DNA of 64,000 nucleotides, taken from positions 1,510,501 through 1,574,500 of the forward strand of contig JAQFVV010000072.1 in the NCBI GenBank assembly GCA_028023455.1, read 5' to 3'. A program made the position numbers and the translations under genes. The DNA comes from Epiperipatus broadwayi. Its lineage: Eukaryota; Onychophora; Udeonychophora; Euonychophora; Peripatidae. The notes under the pieces were generated by a model that searched no databases, had not been told where the DNA came from, and saw only the letters and a list, made by a program, of their open reading frames with translations. Shown here piece by piece: positions 34,961 to 46,431 of the stretch (its first letter is position 1; the number at the start of each line of letters is the position of its first letter).

Positions 34961-37900
34961 AATCAAAGTATGTCAAGCATTGAAAGCAAATTCATACTAA
35001 TAACTGTATTATTATAAAATGACAGTAAATCAAACCCAGTGATTTCATGTATAGATAAATCATATTTTTGACAATGTTTGCATTCATAAATTAGGCAGAT
35101 GATGTATTATTTATTTATAACTGTTAATTTTCAATACTTAATGTATGTACAAAAGCTTTTATCAGCCTTTGACATACACTGTTTAATCATGCTACTAATC
35201 CACTGATGTTATAGTGAATATGCAGGATAGTCTCAAATCCGAGCACAAGGTAGACTTTTAAAAAATAAGAAAGGTCATCTTATCTTTGTATCTAAATGTA
35301 ATTATATAGGCTAATCTCTAAAGCATTTCAGAATGAGAGTATGGAGATTAAATCTGCACAATTTTACATCAATTGCATTAATAATTTATAGTTAAATCCA
35401 GGGAAAAATTTTAAATTTGCAATTGGTAAATATTAGATGATGTTAGAATATATGCAAGCAGTTATTTTTTCAGCACATCGTTTCATATTAACCATTTTTT
35501 ATCATATTTTTATTGCTTTTTATGATCTGCAACTGATCTTTTATTTTTCTATGGATGATAACTTTTTTTTACATCAATTTCTGTTGTGTAAAAATAGAAT
35601 TGCCTTTATGGGTATACAGATAATAAAAAAGATAAAGCAGAACACAACAACAGCATGGACTTATTTCTGCTAATCTTCTGAAAAATGTTTATCAATGTAT
35701 TTATACACTTTTATTATATAATTCTTGGTAATCTGATTTAATGCAATGATAGATTGATAGATGCTGGATCTCAAGCTTTGTGATTCACGACCCAGATCAG
35801 TGTATAAATTCTGTTAAAAATAAGACCAACAATCTATGTGATTATTTGTTTTAATGGTAACCTTGAAGTGGATTTGGGATTTCTTGTTCCAAATTCTTGT
35901 AAAAAAAAAATTATAACAGTTTTTAAATTCAGATATAGTTTGAATTTAATCACTTCATGTTGGTCATTGATAGAAAGATGAACATGAATATATTCAAACA
36001 GTACAACTAAGAAAGATTTTTAAAAAAAATCAGTTTAGAAGCTATTAATTCTTTTTATTATAAATATTTAAAATAAATCTGACCCCCACACAAAAAAACC
36101 TTAATACTTGTACTCTGTTCATTTTATTACATCTATATACAATTGTATCTAATTTATCCTATTTATTTTAAACCAGATCTAGTGCTATAATCTTCTTTCT
36201 ATGTTTTTAAACTACGATTGTTCATAGGGTACAAAGCTATATTCCAATAATAATTATTAATTTCAATGGACAACACTTCCCTTTTAGTCACGACATAATT
36301 TCTTAATTTAACCTCTATTTTCATTATTTCTAAATTTAATTAACCCATTTCATACATATTTAAAATTTTAATTTGTTCCACGCCTATATGCATATACATT
36401 TCACCTCAACAATTTAACCTTTCTAATTAATTTCATAATTTTAAAGTATTTATTTTCATCTCAAATGTCTTATTAATATCAATCTTTTGCAAATTAGCAA
36501 CATGATTAAGTAATAATAAGTATTTAACTTTGATGAATTCCAATAAATAACTTTACATACATATATGTATCCAATATATATGTGTAATTAATATATTACA
36601 GAGCTATATTTTATAATATTGTGAATGTTAGTATATTATATCAGTACTTTCTTAAAATATTAGATATTGTATAATAGCCATATTTTTAATTGTAAATTAT
36701 GATAATAATAAGATATAGCTTCTTCATCAGCTGTACCAAACTGGTTTCATCACTAAATATAAATCAGAATAAACTTGAATCTTATTTATATTAAGCTGAT
36801 TTTAATTGCTTAAAATAATTTATATCTTAAATTAAAATAATGAGCTAATAGAAAGCATTTAAAGGAGATAAATATATAAGGTGGTTATTAAAAAGGCATA
36901 ATTATGGGTGTGGAAAAAGAATATAGCAAAGTTAGCTAGAGAAAAAGAAGCCGGGTTATAGAAAACAAGTATGAATAAAAAGGTTTGAAGTTACATAAGA
37001 ATAAATATATATAAACTATGACAGAACATATGATAACACTAAAGGGAATTTACTGTACTTATATGCAAAGGCAGAAGCTATTGATATTTAATAAAGAAGG
37101 CAAAAATACAATAAGGATTTGGACTATGGGAGAGTATTGAATATTTATTTTTATAATCTAAGATGTTAAAAGAAGACCAAGATATATTGTATGAAAAGTG
37201 GAGAAATTGAAAGATAATAAAGGTGAAAAAAGTAGAGAGTTTGTGCTTTTTTTAGGTCTTTATAACAATATTTGAGGATTCTGAAGACAGATAGTGAACT
37301 ATAAAACACATTTAATTAAAATTGGGTTATAAAAAAGAGGTAAATTAGAGCCTGGAAAAATTATTGGATAATAAAAAGCAAAAAATAGATTAAGTTTATT
37401 GTGATATATAATGATTCTAGAGGAAAGCAATATTGAACTTAACTGGTTTCTGTGCATATAACCTCTGCTCTGACTATTAAAGGAGAAACAACTTTAAATC
37501 ATATTAATATATAGAGATTCAATTTTATATCACATATATGGAATAGAGTAAATATTCATTGATTTATTATACATATATTATTTAACAACAGTTATTTTTG
37601 GGTGCATAATATTTGCATATAGTATATTTATTTTAAAAAGAATTCAGCTATGAATATAAACATAAAAATAGTATTAAAAAATTAAATATATATAAAATTT
37701 CCGCATCATTTCAATACATGATTTAGTTTAAAAATTATTAAGCTGTAAATTCCGATATTTATTTTTAAATATTAAAAAAAAAATACAAAAAAATAATTAT
37801 ATAAAATTATTGCAGGGTCTAAAGATTGTATATTTTATTATTGGCTTTGAAAATGAGTTATTAAAAGAAGATTAAGGGAAAAATAAAGTATGTAATAGAA

Positions 37901-38380
37901 GATAAAGTTAAGGTATATCTTGAATTAGAAATAAAAAAAACAAGAAACCAAGTTAAAATGTATGTAAAATATATATGTATATTTTAAGTGCAGAATCTTT
38001 GAATTGAAAATCTAGAATTCTGGAATATAGGAACATGAAAATAAAAGTGGTGTAAATCATGGATCCTATAATTGTTTAATTTATAGGCCACATCAAATAG
38101 TTTTAAAGATGAAAAATACATTTCAGTATCATGAAATGTATATTTGTAAATTAACTTTAAAAATTAGATTTAACAAGTAAATAAAATGAATGTGGTCTTC
38201 AAAGAGCAGAGAGAGGGGGGAGGGAGGGAATATGAAAAGAGAGAAAGGAAGGAGCAAAGAGAAATAGAAGAAGAAGATGAGTGAGTGTGTAATTAAGGCT
38301 AATTTGAAGCAAATGTTATGTAGGTTTTGACTAGTATGTAAATGTTTCCTTAAAAAAAAATTATCTTTATACTTAAAGAT
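34961..38380. other. AT-rich stretch, nothing recognised
   Basis: It contains many poly-A/T runs and a strongly purine-rich segment (GAGAGAGGGGGGAGGGAGGG at about 38207, continuing as GA-rich sequence to 38285). No gene is seen. Confidence 0.45.
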
Positions 38381-38381
38381 A

Positions 38382-38769
38382 TCAAAATTACTCCAAATTC
38401 ACAATTCAACCAGACTAGCTAAGAAAATAAACTCTAAAACACTACCGATGGTTTCACTCTTATGAGCAGACTTCTCAAGTTTAAAGAACTACAAAATAAC
38501 AACATATTTAGACTAAACATTACTCACAATTCCACTTACTTCCCATATACCCTTAATATTAAAAGAACTTTTAAATAAATTAATAGTAATACTAAGGGTG
38601 TATGTGAAGTGGAATTATGGCTGATGTTTATTTTAAATATGTTGTTATTTTGTAGTTCTTTACACTTGAAAAGTCTGCTTGTAGCAGTGAAACCATTGGT
38701 AGTGTTTTAGAGTTTGTTTTTTTTTTGGCTAGTCTGGTTGAGGTGAGAATTTGGGGTAATTTTGATTAT
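38382..38769. repeat. Long inverted repeat, about 180-bp arms (family 4)
   Basis: The arms at 38382-38562 and 38587-38769 are inverted copies around a short centre. Each arm has a CTTGARAAGTCTGCT block followed by GTGAAACCATYGGTAGTG, on the minus strand in the left arm and on the plus strand near 38666-38703. CTTGARAAG...GAAAC resembles a worn hammerhead core. There is no coding content. Confidence 0.85.
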
Positions 38770-38774
38770 TTATT

Positions 38775-40330
38775 GACTAGTTTAACTTTATGCTTTTAAT
38801 GTTTACTTAAAGATATATAGATTAATGCATCCACGAGTATCTTTGGCTTAGCGATGAAATATATATCTAACTTATGTGTAGAAGATGTTGATTCATACCT
38901 GGAAAGAGAACTGATCTAGTACAATATTTAAGAAAGGGTTACAATTAATCAACAGATGTTTATGAAAAAATAAAAAAAATGATTGTTATAATGTATCATC
39001 TGAAAAAATTGTGGGTTAAAAAATTGTGAACAAGTAAATAGTATTAATAAAAGAAGGCCTAAAGTACTACTTTTTCAAAATAAATAAATAAAATTAATGC
39101 TAAGTTAATATCAAAAATGAAAAAGTAAAACATAAAAATCTGTATGATAAAGAAAGCCATCAGAATATCAGGAACAAAGGTGAATAAAGATGATTCTACA
39201 TCTAAAAATAAATTTATCTCAAAAGTATAAAATAACTTTATTATACATAAAATAAGTAAGATTGCATAACTTAAAATAAAAAAAGTTTAAAAGGGATACA
39301 AAAATAACCAAGCAAAATATACTACATCTACATTGGTAAAGACTATCTACTTTAAAAGTGTGTAATTTTAATATTTATAAAGTTGGCAATATGAGATAAT
39401 ACAAATTAGAGGTTTCTCAAGCAATAGTGCGACCCATTAAACCAAATAATTGACGAGAAAACATCGAATTATGACAGTGGTGAAGAAATAACAAGGAATT
39501 AGTTAAGGAATGTTTGAGAAAAAAATGAACATTGATTAAATGTATATCATGTTATATAAAAAATGCATAATTAGAGATTAAATTTAAATAATTTTTCTTC
39601 TAGTGTGGAAATACAATTTTTAAATGTGCACTAATAAAAATTACATGCAACTAAAATGCTATTGTTTATAAAACATTTGGCACGTGTACTGCCCTGTGCA
39701 GTTTATACAGTCGTGAATTCTGAAGCTAAAAACCCTGGAATTGCATCTCTAGCTCTGCCATTCCTGTACTTGAGTTTCTTATAAATTCCCAAGCAATAAA
39801 ACATTTTAAATATTTTTTTTCTATGCCTAGTGATATATGTTTTTGATTAACAATTTCTGTTTTCCCTTATGTCAGATAAAAATAATATATATCATTTGTG
39901 TTTACAATGCAGGGAATATGATTAATTTACTAATATTGAAAAAAGCAGGTAGCAATAAATAGTAATTAATTCGTCTTACATGTAAGTATAAGTAGTCACT
40001 GAATCCTAGATAACAGAGCCAAACAAATCCTTACTAACAATTAGAGTCACTATTATAGTATCCAAAAGCCATTATTAATTCTACAGCATGAGTAAACGGT
40101 GGCTTTTGCATAATTAGAAATTACCAACATTTTAAAACTAAGCATATTTGCTATTTATTATATAAGCTTGGCTTTGTTGGAGATATAAATTATCTGCCTC
40201 CAAATTCTAACAATCCCTCATAAATGAGCATGGTTATTCTAATCCTTCCAAATTAAACAATAGACAGAATAAAAAGGTATATATTTTGCGATGACTATAT
40301 AATAACTAACAAAAATATGTCCATATACAT
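38775..40330. other. AT-rich stretch with an old SINE-like copy
   Basis: Bases 39670-39810 resemble the old dispersed SINE-like repeat (head TGCCCTGTGCAGTTTATACA, tail TTCCCAAGCAATAAAACATT). The rest is unremarkable. Confidence 0.45.
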
Positions 40331-40339
40331 TATATATTT

Positions 40340-40510
40340 CTTTGTTTATTCAATTATTGTAATGTTATCTTTTACAGAAGATTTTACTTTCTGAAAGACT
40401 TCAACATCAGGCTTAATTTTAGCTCTCCGTTATAATCTATCTTTAGCCCTATCTTCCCAATAAAAGCAACCAATATTGTACTTGTTTAGTATGTCTTTAA
40501 AGTCAATGGG
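40340..40510 (-). mobile_element. LINE2 C-terminal fragment
   Basis: The minus strand reads DFKDILNKYNIGCFYWEDRA then KDRL and RRAKIKPDVEV, with one stop. It is collinear with the LINE2 C-terminal block at 11700-11570, and this type of W-D-R-W block ends many LINE ORFs. Confidence 0.6.
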
Positions 40511-41269
40511 ATATGCTTGCATTCTATTTGTTTCATACACCTTAGCCAACATAGATGGTGCGATATTTTTTCAAATGCCAGATTGGAAAAAAAATCACAT
40601 ACTGTATATCATATACTGCTGTTGATTGGTTGATTTCATATATCTTAAAAAGTTTCTTTTTTAAAGAAAAATCAATATTTGAGATATTAGTAATAGTTGC
40701 AAATGCTCATCCGTATATATTCACATTGTGTAAATGCACATTATGACTGCGAGATTTTCTACTCTGAATTGATAATTATTAAAATGTAAAAAAAAAAAAA
40801 AAACTATAAAAAGATAACTGACAGAGAGAAGAGACCAAGTCAGCTGATTCTCTTACTTTATTGCCGCATAAACAGAGCAGACTTTTCCTTTTTTACTAGA
40901 TCATCTAAGCTCGGGTAATCAGTGCTTACCGGATAGTAATAAAAGATATTTAAAAGTGGTGATCAGTAATCAAATAAAAGCTTCGAGTTCCAAGTTTTCA
41001 CTGATAAAGACAGACGTCAAAATCAAATCTAGGGATAAGAATTATATTGCTCTACCATCAAATTAAGATTATTTACATTCGTAATAGTAAAAATAAAAAT
41101 CTATTCTTGTTTAAAAAGAAAAAAACTATACATGAAACAAATATTAATTATTAATATTTTTAGTTAGCTATTTGTATTTGTATTAACAGCTTTTGGGAGC
41201 AGTTGCGCCGCACACGCACTTGTGCTTTATTAGTCCTTATAAATATTTTAAGTAAAAGCAGTTGTAAAA

Positions 41270-41850
41270 AAAATATGTACATATACAAAACTTCATCACC
41301 ATCAACAGCCACTCATAAATAGTCAGATCATTCAAATTCCACATATATAATAAAAAACTACCCCAGAGATGATTTTGTGATATCTGTACAAACCAATCAG
41401 TGAATTACAAATTCGACCACATTAAAAACATTCTGGTTCATTTTTCTGCTTATTTGATATTTTGCGATACCATCTTTTAATTACTTCTACAGAAAAAAAA
41501 AATTCTTTTTAAACTATTTCAATACCAACTTTAATTCCCCAGTATATTCTATTCTCTGCTATACCTTCCTAATGAAATCAATTAACACCTCACTTTTTTA
41601 GAAAATCTTTAAGATAATATATACACATAAACGATATATTATCTAGATTCATCCATGTTCAATTAACAGTAATATTAAAACGCTGTTTTAGCTAGATCAC
41701 AGCTATTATTATCAGCATATAAGAAATGTTATTTCAAAAAATATTTTAGACACACCCTAGAAATTACACACCGAATAAGATATCCATTCAAAGGAAACTA
41801 CAAAATTTTTAAAACATAAAAGAACCAGAGAGTGGATGATCTGATATAAA
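41270..41850 (-). mobile_element. LINE2 3' end fragment
   Basis: Related to 11440-11900 and 55860-56470: a 3' untranslated part (about 41330-41500) and a C-terminal coding trace with EGIAENRIYWGIKV on the minus strand near 41585-41520. Heavily mutated. Confidence 0.55.
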
Positions 41851-42341
41851 TTGAACAGTTATTTTGAATAATGGATTTGAAAAAAAAAACTCCCCAATAG
41901 GAAATAAATTAGATATATCATTACATTTGATGATACAATCCCATGTCCTAAAAAATCACACTTGCCTTTTTGATTTCTCTTTATGTGATAAGCATCCCAT
42001 GTTGATTCTGTGGTTAGAAAAGTCTATACCATGGCCAGAATCCATGAAATGGAAAGCGAATACTGCTTGCATGCATATTAATGTATTGAAATCATATTAA
42101 TAATTTTAGTGCATGCAAATATTTGCAATATTTGTTTATAAATGATAATTAGATTTGTTTTTAAAATAATGTCACAACAATATAATTTAAACAAAGGCAA
42201 AACTCCCCATACAGTAGTATAATTTATACTACTTGCAATAAAAGTTTTAATTCATGTTAGATATTTTTTTTGCAAGACATTAAAATAACAATTAAATAGA
42301 ATAATAAAGATAAAAAAAGGAAATGAAATTACCACCTCTAC

Positions 42342-42562
42342 CTTTCTTCTTACTTCATCAGAGTCAACCTTTGTGACTTTGGCAAGCTTGCTAGATGAAA
42401 GAGCATGTGTGGGAACTGATGCTAGTGGAGTAGACACATGTTGAAAAGATGAATTACTAGTTTCATTGATTGAAGTGTTAACTGTGGTCTTGGACAAAAC
42501 TGACTCCATTGTCTGTGACAAAGAATATTCATCAAGAGAGATGGGAGTAGAAGCAGTAGAAG
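42342..42562 (-). CDS. Possible internal exon of a host gene (Ser/Thr-rich)
   Basis: On the minus strand an uninterrupted frame runs through this segment, with visible pieces STASTPISLDEYSLSQTMES, TSNSSFQHVSTPLASVPTHA and KLAKVTKVDSDEVRRKVE. It is bounded by an acceptor-like TTATTTATTTGTAG directly before 42562 and a donor-like AAAG|GTAGAG at 42342 (or GTG|GTAATT about 9 bases later). Base composition is clearly less AT-rich than the surroundings and no transposon family matches. The peptide is Ser/Thr-rich and probably disordered, ending in a short charged stretch; I do not recognise a domain. The first codon in frame is not ATG, so this would be an internal exon with large introns on both sides. 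It could also be an exon-like repeat. Confidence 0.45.
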
Positions 42563-42599
42563 CTACAAATAAATAAATAAATAAAACATTATGTTATAT

Positions 42600-44195
42600 A
42601 TCTATATAATTGTTACAAAATAATGAATTATAATGATGATAATATATTTTATAAACTGCAGAAGTACTTTCAGTTAATTTCTTAACCATCATCAATTGAA
42701 ACCTTTTATTTTAGATATTTTATTTTATTTACACACTCATATATAGAATAAATCATTAAATGGTTTGTTATTAATTAAAAAGCTTTAAACACTGACAGTG
42801 ACAGGATTGAAGTCATGATTTTCAGAGTCTGTCTAGTATACACTATTTGACCTAAAACAAATTATTGCCTTGTGCAGTTTACTGCAGGAAAGAATGGTAG
42901 TCTTAATATCCATAGGTACCTAAATTGTAGCTCTATCTAACACTTCTGATATTCAAACATAATCTTGATAAACCAATCAACTATTTATAATTAATTATCG
43001 ATAAAAGTGAAAGATAAATTATAACTAGAGTTGTAATTGAAGTAGATTACTTAAATAATATTTACTAAAAAAAAACAAGCATTGAACATTAAATTGTCCA
43101 GCACACTCACATACATAATTAAAATACACTATTAGCCATTCATGCCTACAAATTCCCAATAAGTATATCTTTAACTATAACCATAAGCCATATTATAATA
43201 AAGTAAAATGATGAATGTCTGTGTTTCTATCCCTAGCTAGGTCTTATAAAGGCTGCAATTGCAATAATGAAATTTTAAACTGCTGATAAGTTTTTAATAA
43301 ACGCTATAAATCAGTCAAAAATTTATGGCCTTTATAATACCTAATCAGAGGTAAAAAGATAGGTATCCATTTTTATCTTATTATAATGTTTCGATGGCTA
43401 TGGTTAATGAAATATTCATTATGACTTGCAGATATGCATAAATTGTGACCTATTTCAATTATATAACTAGTTAGCTTTGGATATTTTTGATTTATTAAAT
43501 TTTCACTTTATTATAAAATAAGTTTATTTCTAAAAAAACATATAGGATTATTAAATACTTATAAAATTTGTTTATATAAAATACAAATATGAAGAATTTT
43601 ATATTAAATTAGTTTAAACATTTTTACTTGTCCTTCATGGGTTAGTGCAATAATATATAGATGGATTCAAAGGTTAAGATCCTGGAATTGAAACTGAACT
43701 CCTGTCACTTCTGATGTTTGAATATCATATGATAAACCATTCAATTGCATACCACATTTTTATTAATTTGAAGTAAATTTAATAGAATTATAAAGTTTTT
43801 ATATAGCTCCACGCGTGATGACAGCATTTCATCATTAGAATATTAATTTTAATTTTTTTTTCATTTGATATTATAATTGAAAAGTAGAGTAAATTATTTT
43901 ATTATACATTAAATAATTTTAATTTCCACAGGATAAATAATCCTTGAGGCATATTTCATCTCTGATATTCTTGGATATATATCTAAAATATCTGTAATGA
44001 ACATTCCACCACATATAAAGAGTTAATGTTCTCAGTTTGGAATATGAATTGACATCTAGAAATCCAGAAAAAAATGCAGCAGAAAAAGAGCAATTCTTAT
44101 AAGATTTATATTGGAGAGATTAACAAATGATTTTATTAAGATTTGACTACATTTTTGTTTTTGAAAAAATAGCCGATCTTCTTAAACTGTTAAAA
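42600..44195. other. AT-rich stretch with old SINE-like copies
   Basis: Bases 42870-42990 and 43630-43750 resemble the old dispersed SINE-like repeat (heads near GTGCAGTTTACTGCAGG and GGGTTAGTGCAATAATAT, tails ATAAACCATTCAATT-like). No gene is seen. Confidence 0.45.
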
Positions 44196-44199
44196 AATC

Positions 44200-44540
44200 A
44201 AGAATCTACTAATGTTGGCATCAGTGTGGGATTTGAGCATTCCATCATCAGATTTTCAATAGGATGGTCAGCTGAAGAATTGGAGGGTGGAGCAGATTGA
44301 TGTCTGTCCATTAAAGTATAAAGATTGGCTATCTTAAAATAAATCTGAGAACTTATTTTATATATGCGTACAGATGATAATCTGGACCAACTGATGAGTG
44401 CTGGTTTAGCACAAAATACGAATACTGGTGATATTTTATCTTTTAGACATATATGTGGTCAATTGCATCAGTGGTATGAAATAGTATGGAGAGTTGATGG
44501 TCATGCGAAAGTCTGAGCTCAAAATACCTTATATATTGCA
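44200..44540 (+). repeat. Family 2 ribozyme-bearing repeat
   Basis: Matches 58400-58640 along its length: an upstream GTCCATTAAAGTATAAAG block, the hammerhead-like motif, then AGACATATATGTGGTC and GTCATGCGAAAGTCTGAGCTC. The downstream part is also found, inverted and duplicated, at 19856-20055. Confidence 0.7.
44387..44440 (+). ncRNA. Hammerhead-like ribozyme, family 2 (copy 44.4 kb)
   Basis: CTGATGA (44391-44397) is followed by a perfect 5-bp stem II, GTGCT-GGTTT-AGCAC (44398-44412), then AAAA where GAAA is expected (first G changed to A at 44413). A 2-bp stem III with loop ACGA leads to a cleavage-type ATA (44422-44424). Stem I is partial: CCA (44387-44389) with TGG (44426-44428), and an outer GATAA (44376-44380) with TTATC (44436-44440). 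The missing G12 equivalent should inactivate it. Confidence 0.5.
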
Positions 44541-45269
44541 TTGTTTGTACAGGAATATATATAGTCTGTATGTTAGATATTTAATAGTTTGTTGTTTCAT
44601 AATCATTTTTCATAACTTGCAAAGTTTATCAAATGACCAAAATCTTTGATCATTAAGAAAGTTACAATGAAAAAACATTCATAAACGAATTTAATTCTTA
44701 TATTGATAAAAAAGTAATACATAAAATACTATTTGGGTTTATCATGATGAGATTATCCGTAATATCAGCAAAGGTTATTTGCTATTAAATGAGAAAATGA
44801 CTTGGCAATAAAAAGTATATGAGTTGAAAGTATCCTGTATATTGATATTAAATCTGAAAATTATGACATTTTTTAAAAAAAAATTAAATTGATATATTAT
44901 GTGAAAAATTTACAACTCCAAATCATTCAGGTTTCTAAAAACTAGAACATGGTATGTCTGGCATTTATCACTGTAATAATAGGGTTGCCAATAAGCATCA
45001 TGGAGAGCAAAATAACATTTTACTTTAAATGAGTCTGTGCTTTCTATTTTTATAATAAAATGAATGAGGATTGAATAAGATTAATATTTATGAGACTTTA
45101 AACTTTATTGTTTGATTAACAATGAAGTATAATGTTGAGAAAGGACTATATATATTGGAATGCTTAAAAATTTTATGGATAAATCCAAAAATATAAAGAA
45201 ATAATTTGTCTGATAACAATTGTCAAGCCAAAGACTTCTTAAAAAATAATTGATGAATTAAAAGTTATG

Positions 45270-46090
45270 AACATTTTTTAATGACTGAATTTATCAGGTA
45301 AATTTGCAATACCTGTTGTATTATTATAGAATCATTCACATATGCCAAAGCATAACCAGTTCTTCCTAATAAATGGATACTAATTCTAATAATTAGTACT
45401 TGGATCTCTCTTAACAATAGATTGATATCCATTGCAAACAAAGGTGTAGATAAAAGTGATTTTTGCATAGCTTTTAGTGATTTGATATATTGAGGAGCTT
45501 TGAAATATTGGAGAGATTCTTTAAACATTTTTTTTTATGCAGAATGATCATAATATTCATTATATAGTAGTACATATTATATAGAAGTTTGAGGATTAAT
45601 TGAACAAGTATTTGGAGATTTACATGATCAAATGCAGCTTGGAAATCAAAATTAATATCACTCATTTTTAATCATTTATGTTCTTATCCATGTTTAATGA
45701 CTTTGTGCAACATAAATGTGGCATATTGCATACACACTGGATAGGTAAGAGTTTATTGACTAGAGTTGTATGAGTCTTTTGGAGAATTACATGTGCAAAT
45801 AAATTTTATATAAATTATTGGGCAGAGTTTAGAAAGATGTAGGACTATGTTATCATTATGCTTTTTGATTTTAAAAATGATCTAACAAAATTTGATATGT
45901 TAAAATAATGAGTTGTGAGACTGCTGTAATATTCAGATGTTAGTGCATAATTGAGATTTTTGTATGGAATAGCATTGATAATGGAGTATGTTAAGATTGT
46001 AGTTAAGTTCAGCTTGTTGGATGAGTGTCATCTTCTAGCAAGATAAAATGGAATTAATAAGAGATTGAGGATTACCAAATTAACTCCAAG
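45270..46090 (-). pseudogene. LINE reverse transcriptase remnant
   Basis: The minus strand reads FDFQAAFDHVNLQILVQL near 45655, like RT motif A (FxxAFDxV), and further on LFAMDINLLLREIQ and GYALAYVNDSIII, like the SPLLF and YADD boxes; the active-site pair ADD is VND here. Upstream (45700-46090) a worn PxQ/finger region can be guessed. There are many stops. The clade cannot be decided, though it is unlike the RTE-like copies in this window. Confidence 0.6.
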
Positions 46091-46340
46091 AACAATTAAA
46101 TAGTGTGTAACTTTATTTCTAAAATAAATCATAATTATTAATTCAACTTGATTTTCAATTAATATATTTGAATTATTCATAATTACAGAATAATACCTCT
46201 ATGTCTCTTAATCAGATGTAGATTCATGGTTGCTCAATATATTTTGTTACAAGATTATTGATAATTATTAGATGTGAGTGCAAATGTTCTCTTGCATAAT
46301 ATCAAATATTTATTATTAAAAATGATTTTGTTGTTTTATT

Positions 46341-46343
<3 letters not shown>

Positions 46344-46428
<85 letters not shown>
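46344..46428. repeat. (TA)n microsatellite, about 85 bp
   Basis: An uninterrupted TA dinucleotide array. Confidence 0.97.

Positions 46429-46429
<1 letters not shown>

Positions 46430-46431
<2 letters not shown>

Noticed and set aside
40555-40746. A 63-codon plus-strand protein
   Set aside because: AT-driven open frame next to a minus-strand LINE2 fragment, with no recognisable motif.
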